A stretch of DNA of 48,718 nt from an uncultured Pelagibacteraceae bacterium (lineage in GTDB: Bacteria > Pseudomonadota > Alphaproteobacteria > Pelagibacterales > Pelagibacteraceae). Positions 42,866 to 48,718 of this stretch are shown one piece after another. The translations under genes and the position numbers were made by a program. The stretch covers positions 1 through 48,718 of the forward strand of contig CACOQC010000006.1 in assembly GCA_902629215.1 (NCBI GenBank). The letters are read 5' to 3'. The first letter of the stretch is position 1, and every line of letters starts with the position of its first letter. Below the pieces are notes generated by a model, which saw only the letters and a list, made by a program, of their open reading frames with translations, was not told where the DNA came from and did no database searches.

Positions 42866-43341
42866 TTGTTTTTTCTCCAATCCCATGGATACTCAAACTT
42901 CATAGACCACATACCAAGCTTATTTGATTTAGCAAAATCTTCATCAGCAATAAACTTTTTAGAATATTTTCTATATGCAAAAGCATAACCATTTTTGACT
43001 AAATAACTTGATAAACTTAAATCATTTACAAAACATTCAGCGAGTGTTCTTTTATATTGATCTTTTCCTTCTCTAATACAATTAATTTTATTATTAGCAA
43101 TGATCTTAATAAGTAATTCCCTAGCAAGAATACCACATTTTATAATTTCATTATTTTTTGTGCATGTTTGTTTTATTTCAGGAGTATCGATACCACTAAA
43201 ACGAATTTTTTCACCATTTAAATGAATAGTATCACCATCAATAATTTTTATTTCATTTGATTTAACATCAAAATAAGTAAGAAAAAAAAATATTAGACAA
43301 ATACTAATAACTAAAAAGAGATTTGTTTTGTTTAAATACAT
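42862..43341 (-). CDS. Thermonuclease-family (SNase-like) nuclease, secreted or membrane-anchored
   Basis: This 159-residue protein has an N-terminal hydrophobic segment (about 8-25), then the SNase core: IKIIDGDTIHLNGEKIRFSG, the IDTPEIKQTC motif, CIREGKDQYKRTLAECFV and GYAFAYRKYSKKFIADE. Acidic and arginine residues of the catalytic set appear present. It probably cuts nucleic acids outside the cytoplasm, perhaps to recover phosphate. Its start overlaps the end of the MATE gene by 38 bases. Confidence 0.85.
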   Translation of the reverse strand: MYLNKTNLFLVISICLIFFFLTYFDVKSNEIKIIDGDTIHLNGEKIRFSGIDTPEIKQTCTKNNEIIKCGILARELLIKIIANNKINCIREGKDQYKRTLAECFVNDLSLSSYLVKNGYAFAYRKYSKKFIADEDFAKSNKLGMWSMKFEYPWDWRKNN

Positions 43342-44674
43342 TGTTTAGAAAATAACCAATAAATATTAAAACAGCAATTCCCATTGCCCAATTTGTAGCC
43401 ATGATTGTATAGAAAATATCCTCATAATCTCCACCCTTGATATTTATAACATACCATAAGCTCAAAAAAGGAAATGCGGTTAATCTTAATATACTTAAGT
43501 ATAAACTATAAAGAGGCTTCTTAACTGCCTGAAATACTGCAGTAGTAATAAAAAAAACTGGATAAATTGGTCCAATTAATGCTGCAACTTTTAGATAAAT
43601 AGCTCCACTCTCAACTGCTTCTTGATTGTCAGTAAATAGAGAAACAAAAAATTCTGCACCAAAAAATATTATTATTCCTGCTACTGCCATGAATGATGAG
43701 CCAAATAGTAAAGCCTTTGTATAGAGTTCTCTTATTCTATCATAAGCTTTAGCTCCAAAATTTTGTCCACCAATCGAAAGAACAGCTGTATTTAATCCAA
43801 TAACTGGCAGTAAAAAGACTTGTTCTACTCTTAATGCAGCACCATAACCAGCGGTAGCTAGATCACCGAATTGTCCAATGAAATATAAAATATTAAATAT
43901 ACCTACCCCAATAAATAACATACTGAACATAACGGGGACAGCTTGTGTTGTTAATGGTTTTAAATACTCAAACTTAGGAATAAAGCATTGCAATTTTAGA
44001 TATTCTTTTATCTTACAATTATTGACTTTGTAAGCTAGATAGATTGTTCCAATTAACTGTGAAATCACTGTCGCTATTGCTAGTCCAGCTATACCAAAAC
44101 CAGGAATAAATCCATATCCCCATATAAAAAGAGGATTTAAAAAAATATTTAGGAAAAAACTAAATATTAAAACATTTCTGTAACTTCTTGTATCACCTTG
44201 TGCATTTAAAGTTCCGTTTAATGAAATTTGTATCAATACAATAAAAGTTCCATAAAAAATGATATCTAAATACTCTCTTGTTAATGCTATACCAGCAACA
44301 TCGGATCCCATAATACCTAATAAATAATTTGAAGCATTCAAGCCAAATAAGGTTACAAATATTGATACAGTTAAAGCAAAAATCAGAGATTGGGCAATAT
44401 ACATCGAAGCAACTCTTACTTTTTTTTCACCTATTGAATTACCAATTAAAGCATTGGTGGCTGCTCCCAATCCAACACCAACAGCAATAATAGTAAAATA
44501 AATAGGAAATGATTTAGCTATAGCCCCTATTGCTTCTGCAGAAATCCTACCAGCAAACCAAGTATCAACTAAATTATAAAAAGTTTGGAATAATGAACCA
44601 ACACTTGCAGGTATGGTTACCTTTCTTAATAGAGTCCAAATTGGATCTTTAGTTAATTTTATTGATTTAGACAA
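43304..44674 (-). CDS. MATE-family efflux transporter
   Basis: This 456-residue protein has about twelve membrane segments in two halves. The MATE N-terminal pattern is LLRKVTIPASVGSLFQTFYN and LVDTWFAGRISAEAIGAI. The second half has GYGAALRVEQVFLLPVIGL with a related motif and ILSIGGQNFGAKAYDRI. MATE proteins export cationic compounds by sodium or proton antiport; the ligand cannot be inferred. It follows trhO with an 8-base gap. Confidence 0.92.
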   Translation of the reverse strand: MSKSIKLTKDPIWTLLRKVTIPASVGSLFQTFYNLVDTWFAGRISAEAIGAIAKSFPIYFTIIAVGVGLGAATNALIGNSIGEKKVRVASMYIAQSLIFALTVSIFVTLFGLNASNYLLGIMGSDVAGIALTREYLDIIFYGTFIVLIQISLNGTLNAQGDTRSYRNVLIFSFFLNIFLNPLFIWGYGFIPGFGIAGLAIATVISQLIGTIYLAYKVNNCKIKEYLKLQCFIPKFEYLKPLTTQAVPVMFSMLFIGVGIFNILYFIGQFGDLATAGYGAALRVEQVFLLPVIGLNTAVLSIGGQNFGAKAYDRIRELYTKALLFGSSFMAVAGIIIFFGAEFFVSLFTDNQEAVESGAIYLKVAALIGPIYPVFFITTAVFQAVKKPLYSLYLSILRLTAFPFLSLWYVINIKGGDYEDIFYTIMATNWAMGIAVLIFIGYFLNNVFKQNKSLFSY

Positions 44675-44682
44675 AGTTATCC

Positions 44683-45591
44683 TTATTTAAATTCTTTTTG
44701 AAAAATATGTTTTTTTCCAGATTGTTTTGCTTTGTATATCTGACTTTGTCTCATTCTAAAACGTGATTTTTGAGTTTCTGTTAATTTATCGTAACAATTT
44801 GGACAAGAAACTCCCTCTTCATACTTATTTGATCTTTTGTCTTTTGAAGAAATAGGCATTCTACATCCACTACACATAGAATAAGAGCCTAATTTTAATC
44901 CATGTTTTAGACTAATTCTATTATCAAATACAAAACACTCACCTTTCCACAAACTTTCATTTTTCTTTATCTTATTTAGATAATTTAAAATTCCACCATT
45001 TAGTTGATAGATATTTTTAAATCCTTTCTTCTTTAAATAAACAGAAGTTTTTTCACAACGTATTCCGCCGGTACAAAACATTGCTACTGGTTTATTTTTA
45101 TTCAGTTTATTCAAATACTTAGGAAAATCTCTAAAATTAGTTACATTTGGATTTACTGATCTTTTAAAAGTTCCAACCTTATATTCAAAAGGTTTTCTAG
45201 CATCAATTATGTGAGTTTCTTTATTCTTAATTAGTTTATTCCAATTTTTTGGGTCTAAATGAGATTTCATATTTCTCTCTTTAGGATTAATGATTAAATT
45301 CATAGGTACAATTTCTTTTTTAATCTTAACTTTAGGCTTATGAAACGGTTGAAATTTAGATTTAGACTCATTGCTACTATCAAATAGTTTAAATGAGAAT
45401 AAAGATTTTAGTTTTTTAATAGTTTTATCAATATCTTTGACGCTACCAGAAATAGTACCATTTAATCCTTCTTTAGCAATGATTATCGTTCCTCTAATAT
45501 GGTTTGAAATAAGGAACTTCTGTAAAAAAACTTTGTTTTTTTTTAAAGATTTAACCTTTATGAATTTATAAAAACCAAAAACTTTAAACAT
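44683..45591 (-). CDS. trhO: Rhodanese-related sulfurtransferase, tRNA uridine(34) hydroxylase TrhO
   Basis: The 302 residues have an N-terminal acylphosphatase-like region (about 30-110) with GTIIIAKEGLNGTISGS, a rhodanese domain with IDARKPFEYKVGTFKRSVN and the active cysteine in VAMFCTGGIRCEKTS. A C-terminal cysteine cluster, CSGCRMPI and CPNCYDKL, follows. It hydroxylates uridine 34 of tRNA in a prephenate-independent way. It overlaps the methyltransferase stop by one base. Confidence 0.93.
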   Translation of the reverse strand: MFKVFGFYKFIKVKSLKKNKVFLQKFLISNHIRGTIIIAKEGLNGTISGSVKDIDKTIKKLKSLFSFKLFDSSNESKSKFQPFHKPKVKIKKEIVPMNLIINPKERNMKSHLDPKNWNKLIKNKETHIIDARKPFEYKVGTFKRSVNPNVTNFRDFPKYLNKLNKNKPVAMFCTGGIRCEKTSVYLKKKGFKNIYQLNGGILNYLNKIKKNESLWKGECFVFDNRISLKHGLKLGSYSMCSGCRMPISSKDKRSNKYEEGVSCPNCYDKLTETQKSRFRMRQSQIYKAKQSGKKHIFQKEFK

Positions 45592-46241
45592 TATAAAACC
45601 CTACAAACAGTCATTCCATCACCTAATGGAATAATTATTTGCTCTACTCTTTTATCTTCAGATACAAATTTGTTAAATTCTCTAATATATATAGTAAATT
45701 TATCATTATTTTTTTCATCAGCTACTTCACCGTGCCATAAAACGTTATCAATAATGATCAACCCATCTTTATTTAATAATTTTAGGGATTTTTCATAATA
45801 TTCCTTATAATTCATTTTATCAGCATCAATAAAAACCATATCAAATTTATTATTTTTTAATTCTTTCAAGCTTTCAAGAGCCGGTTTAATTATTGTTTGA
45901 ATTTTATGATCTTGATTAGCTTTTTTAAAAAAATTTAATGCTATTTTGTTTGTCTCTTCATTTTTATCAAGAGCAATTAGTTTCCCTTCATCAGGTAGGG
46001 CAAGTGAAATTGAGAGAGCACTAAGTCCTGTAAATGTTCCAATTTCAAGAACTTTTTTAATATTTGAAACTTTTATAATTAGATGAAGAAAATGACATTG
46101 TGTAGGATCAATCTGCATTCTTTTGATGTCACCTAAAGTTTTGTTATAATCAATTATCTCTTGTTGAACTGGATGTAAATTTAATCCAAAATCATTTATA
46201 TAATTTTGTAACTTTTCTGTAATATCAAGGTTTGCACCCAT
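45591..46241 (-). CDS. O-methyltransferase, caffeoyl-CoA / catechol type (class I, SAM-dependent)
   Basis: This 216-residue protein has the SAM-binding motif VLEIGTFTGLSALSISLAL (about residues 60-78). MVFIDADKMNYKEYYEKSL and LIIIDNVLWHGEVADE are the metal-binding and catalytic segments of the family. The C-terminus ends IIPLGDGMTVCRVL, as in related enzymes. The substrate is a phenolic or catechol compound in known members; here it is undetermined. The start is one base after the truncated gatB stop. Confidence 0.88.
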   Translation of the reverse strand: MGANLDITEKLQNYINDFGLNLHPVQQEIIDYNKTLGDIKRMQIDPTQCHFLHLIIKVSNIKKVLEIGTFTGLSALSISLALPDEGKLIALDKNEETNKIALNFFKKANQDHKIQTIIKPALESLKELKNNKFDMVFIDADKMNYKEYYEKSLKLLNKDGLIIIDNVLWHGEVADEKNNDKFTIYIREFNKFVSEDKRVEQIIIPLGDGMTVCRVL

Positions 46242-46242
46242 T

Positions 46243-47103
46243 CTACTGAAGTTTTTTCTTTAAAATCTCATTTATAAGTTGAGGATTGGCTTTACCACCA
46301 GAAGCTTTCATTGCTTGACCAACGAAGAAACCAAATAATTTTTCCTTGCCTTGTTTATATTCAATTGCTTTTTCTCTATTGTCATTTATTATTTTATCAA
46401 TTAAAGCCTCTATTGCTTTAGGATCACTTTGTTGTTTAAGTCCTTTTTCTTCAACTATTTTTTGAGGATCTTTATCTCCATCCAACATTAATTCAAATAC
46501 AGTCTTTGCTATTTTTCCTGAAATTGTTCCATTCTTTATCAAGTTAACTAGTATAGCTAAATTCTTTGCACTTACTGGACTTTGAGAAATTTCTAAATTT
46601 TTATTATTTAAAACTGCAAATAATTCACCTGTAATCCAGTTAACTGCTAATTTCATATCTTTGTTCTTACCCATCTTAGCTACAACCTCTTCAAAATATT
46701 TTGCTGTATCGATATCTGAGACTAAAATTGTTGCCTCATATGGTGACAGCTTAAATTCTTCAATAAATCTTTTTTTTTTATCATCTGGTAATTCTGGGAT
46801 ATTATTCTTAAGTTCTTTAACAAATTCATCAGAAACTTCTAAAGGTAACAAATCAGGATCTGGGAAATATCTATAATCATGTGCATCTTCTTTTGATCGC
46901 ATTGATCTTGTTTCATTTTTTTTTGTGTCAAATAATCTTGTCTCTTGATCAATTGATTTACCTTCTTCAATTAAATCAACTTGTCTATTTGCTTCATATT
47001 CAATAGCCATTTGCATAAATTTGATTGAATTTACATTTTTAATCTCACATCTTGTTCCATATTCTTTTGAACCTTTTGCTCTTACAGATACATTTACATC
47101 TGA
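46243..47103 (-). CDS. gatB: Aspartyl/glutamyl-tRNA amidotransferase subunit B, C-terminal part (truncated at its N-terminus)
   Basis: The supported part is about 287 residues. It runs from [20 protein letters not shown] through the [20 protein letters not shown] region and the [20 protein letters not shown] segment, and includes the helical and YqeY/tail domain ending in [20 protein letters not shown]. Full GatB is about 480 residues, so roughly 190 N-terminal residues are missing. The frame stays open to 47283, but there it is antisense to pyrB, and the added residues are unrelated to GatB. GatB with GatC and GatA amidates misacylated Glu-tRNA(Gln) or Asp-tRNA(Asn). See the finding on the junction. 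Confidence 0.93.
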   Translation of the reverse strand, partial: SDVNVSVRAKGSKEYGTRCEIKNVNSIKFMQMAIEYEANRQVDLIEEGKSIDQETRLFDTKKNETRSMRSKEDAHDYRYFPDPDLLPLEVSDEFVKELKNNIPELPDDKKKRFIEEFKLSPYEATILVSDIDTAKYFEEVVAKMGKNKDMKLAVNWITGELFAVLNNKNLEISQSPVSAKNLAILVNLIKNGTISGKIAKTVFELMLDGDKDPQKIVEEKGLKQQSDPKAIEALIDKIINDNREKAIEYKQGKEKLFGFFVGQAMKASGGKANPQLINEILKKKLQ

Positions 47104-47120
47104 TGCATTAATTATGCATC
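47102..47120. repeat. Short inverted repeat at the gatB/pyrB junction
   Basis: GATGCAT (47102-47108) and ATGCATC (47114-47120) are exact reverse complements with a 5-base spacer. The gatB sequence stops being recognisable at this repeat on one side and pyrB begins on the other. This is the expected place of microhomology for a deletion or chimera. Confidence 0.8.
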
Positions 47121-47251
47121 CTGGGCCGATGAATAGAGGTATTGAAATAGATACAGTGCTAGCTGATGACATAAACAAGAGTGTAATTAAAGAACAAGTT
47201 GAGCTTGGAGTAGCCGTAAGAATGGCTTGTTTAAAGATATTTTGTACATAA
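47102..47251 (+). CDS. pyrB: Aspartate carbamoyltransferase catalytic subunit, C-terminal fragment (N-terminus missing)
   Basis: About 49 residues remain, including [16 protein letters not shown] and then [13 protein letters not shown]-like and [11 protein letters not shown] segments, typical of the last helix region of PyrB. Full PyrB is about 310 residues. The upstream 260 residues are absent; gatB occupies the opposite strand. pyrC begins directly after the stop codon, so the pyrBC operon order is retained. The frame is open further left, but the residues there (about 47021-47101) are the complement of gatB. PyrB would carbamoylate aspartate in pyrimidine synthesis. Confidence 0.9.
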   Translation, partial: DALIMHPGPMNRGIEIDTVLADDINKSVIKEQVELGVAVRMACLKIFCT

Positions 47252-48538
47252 ATGAAAAAACAATATTTTATAAATGCCAACATTGTAGACCCTCATAATT
47301 CAATTAATGAAATTGGAGGATTAATTATAAGCGAAGATGGTAAAATTGAAGCTGTAGGAAAAAAAGTAAATACCAACAACCTTCCAAGTAGAGAAAAGCC
47401 AATAGATTTAAAGGGAAGATATATTTTTCCAGGATTGGTAGATATGAGAGTTTTTGTTGGTGAACCTGGTTATGAATACAAAGAAAATTTTAGAACCTTA
47501 AGTAATGCAGCTTTATCAGGAGGTGTTACCTCTGTCGTTACAATGCCAAATACAGACCCAATTATAGATAATGTATCTATAGTAGATTTTTTAAGAAGAA
47601 GAGGAAGAGATAAATCAAAAATAAATATTTTTCCATGCGCTTCACTTACAAAAAATGTTGAGGGTACGAATATGACTGAATTTGGTCTTTTACAAAGTAA
47701 AGGAATAATCGCTTTCACAGATGGAATAAAAACAATTCAAAACCCTAGATTAATGTCAAGAATAATGAATTCTGCAAAAGATTTAGGTTGTTTAATTATG
47801 CAACACGCCGAGGACTATGAACTTGCGAAGAATGGTATGATAAATTCAGGAATTATTGCCTCTAAACTAGGATTATCCGGTATACCAGAAATTGCAGAAA
47901 GAATTTTAATTGAAAGAGATTTAACATTGTTAGAAAAAGTTAAATGCAGGTATCACATATCTCAATTATCATCACAAAAATCGATTGAAGTAATAAAACA
48001 CAGGAAAGAAATCGTAAAATTTACTTCAGGTGTTTCTATTAATAATCTTTCATTAAATGAAAACGATATTGGAGATTTTAGAACTTTTTTAAAATTATCT
48101 CCCCCATTGAGAAGAGAGGAAGATAGAATTGCATTAGTTGAGGGATTGAAAGATGGTTTGATTGATGTCATTGTTTCTGATCATAAACCAGAAGATGAAG
48201 AGTCTAAAAGATTAACATTTTCACAAGCTGCTACGGGTGCATCAGGAATAGAAACACTATTATCTTTGAGTTTAGAATTATACCATAATGGTTCTCTTAA
48301 ACTTGAAACAATTATAAAAGCTCTAACTTCAAATCCGGCAAAAATATTAAAAATAGATAAAGGTAATTTATCTACAGGGAATGACGCAGACCTATGTATA
48401 GTTGATATTGATAAACCTTGGATTGTAAAAAAAGAAAAATTAGTCTCAAAATCAAAAAATACTTCAATTGAAGATAAAAAATTACAAGGAAAAGTTACTA
48501 ATACATTTGTAAAAGGTAAAGAATTATTTAAGCTGTAG
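47252..48538 (+). CDS. pyrC: Dihydroorotase
   Basis: This 428-residue amidohydrolase of the long (class I, PyrC/AllB-like) type has [20 protein letters not shown], where the metal HxH of active enzymes reads as M-R-V-F. It also has [25 protein letters not shown] and [13 protein letters not shown] with a catalytic aspartate. The missing first HxH resembles the non-catalytic PyrC-type subunits known beside some PyrB proteins, so activity is uncertain. It starts directly after the pyrB stop and is followed by plsY. Confidence 0.88.
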   Translation: MKKQYFINANIVDPHNSINEIGGLIISEDGKIEAVGKKVNTNNLPSREKPIDLKGRYIFPGLVDMRVFVGEPGYEYKENFRTLSNAALSGGVTSVVTMPNTDPIIDNVSIVDFLRRRGRDKSKINIFPCASLTKNVEGTNMTEFGLLQSKGIIAFTDGIKTIQNPRLMSRIMNSAKDLGCLIMQHAEDYELAKNGMINSGIIASKLGLSGIPEIAERILIERDLTLLEKVKCRYHISQLSSQKSIEVIKHRKEIVKFTSGVSINNLSLNENDIGDFRTFLKLSPPLRREEDRIALVEGLKDGLIDVIVSDHKPEDEESKRLTFSQAATGASGIETLLSLSLELYHNGSLKLETIIKALTSNPAKILKIDKGNLSTGNDADLCIVDIDKPWIVKKEKLVSKSKNTSIEDKKLQGKVTNTFVKGKELFKL

Positions 48539-48539
48539 T

Positions 48540-48718
48540 ATGGATATTTTTTTAATAGGTATAATTTCATACCTTATGGGTTCTATACCATTTGGGCTTA
48601 TACTCACAAAAATATTTTTAAATAAAGATATAAGAGAAATTGGTTCTGGTAACATTGGAGCTACTAATGCACTAAGAACCGGGAATAAAACTATTGGTTA
48701 TTCCACATTAGTCCTAGA
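48540..48718 (+). CDS. plsY: Acyl-phosphate:glycerol-3-phosphate acyltransferase PlsY, N-terminal part (3' end outside window)
   Basis: The visible 59 residues start [20 protein letters not shown] with the first helix, then have the PlsY active-loop motif [18 protein letters not shown]. It transfers acyl from acyl phosphate (made by PlsX, in this window) to glycerol 3-phosphate at the inner membrane. It begins one base after the pyrC stop. pyrB-pyrC-plsY is a common alphaproteobacterial order. Confidence 0.93.
   Translation, partial: MDIFLIGIISYLMGSIPFGLILTKIFLNKDIREIGSGNIGATNALRTGNKTIGYSTLVL

Noticed and set aside
47104-47283. N-terminal extension of the gatB frame beyond the junction
   Set aside because: These residues are the antisense of the pyrB 3' end and do not resemble GatB; the frame is open only by chance.
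1-48718. CRISPR arrays, insertion sequences, prophage or rRNA genes
   Set aside because: I saw no regularly spaced repeats, transposase-like proteins, phage structural genes or rRNA segments.

Overview
This 48.7-kb window is an AT-rich stretch of a streamlined marine alphaproteobacterium, most likely SAR11 (Pelagibacterales). This rests on very low GC, one- to four-base gene overlaps almost everywhere, alphaproteobacterial gene order (dapA-smpB-folK-spoT-pyrE-pdxJ-acpS-lepB-rnc-recO; rpmF-plsX-ihfA-merR; nrdR-ribD-ribE-ribBA-ribH-nusB-thiL), a SAM riboswitch before metY, a proton-pumping pyrophosphatase and a sarcosine oxidase operon. The taxon is inferred from the sequence; no search was run.

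Layout. 1-2638: the end of a cell-surface polysaccharide block (partial heptose-phosphate nucleotidyltransferase, gmhA, hddA, and a glycosyltransferase on the other strand). 2635-3540: a complete tyrosine recombinase with a perfect 11-7-11 bp inverted repeat just before its start codon. 3541-4801: the only loose part of the window, with a small membrane ORF, a structured RNA ending in a terminator, a minimal Ogt-type alkyltransferase and an empty AT-rich spacer. 4802-9994: a minus-strand run of two transporters, homoserine dehydrogenase, a small lipoprotein, argC, rpsI and rplM. 10046-11527: metY behind one clear and one probable SAM-binding pseudoknot. 11524-15413: ctaA, chorismate mutase, L33, a MerR regulator, ihfA, plsX, L32 and a cytochrome bc1 chaperone. 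15412-18000: bamE and hppA. 18079-25381: thiL, nusB, riboflavin genes, nrdR, glyA, rpiB and a 2-oxoglutarate oxygenase. 25454-33769: hemB, then the recO-to-dapA block. 33813-36133: a lytic transglycosylase and tRNA-Ser(GCU). 36197-42865: sarcosine oxidase soxBDAG followed by an ABC binding protein and permease. 42862-46241: a nuclease, a MATE transporter, trhO and an O-methyltransferase. 46243-48718: truncated gatB, truncated pyrB, pyrC and partial plsY.

How the genes fit together. metY, hom and dapA serve methionine and aspartate-family amino acid synthesis. soxBDAG with glyA links sarcosine breakdown to tetrahydrofolate one-carbon units and glycine/serine. pyrE, pyrB and pyrC belong to pyrimidine synthesis. 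Most of the rest is housekeeping.

The strongest anomalies are: (1) gatB and pyrB both lose their N-terminal portions at the same point, inside a short inverted repeat near 47102-47120, which looks like a deletion or an assembly/amplification chimera; (2) the dif-like palindrome directly upstream of the tyrosine recombinase; (3) an unassigned structured RNA at about 3885-4072; (4) genes usually found in these clusters (fabH, era, rpoZ) missing from their places; and (5) protein-level oddities in SpoT, RibBA and NrdR. I see no CRISPR array, insertion sequence, prophage or rRNA.
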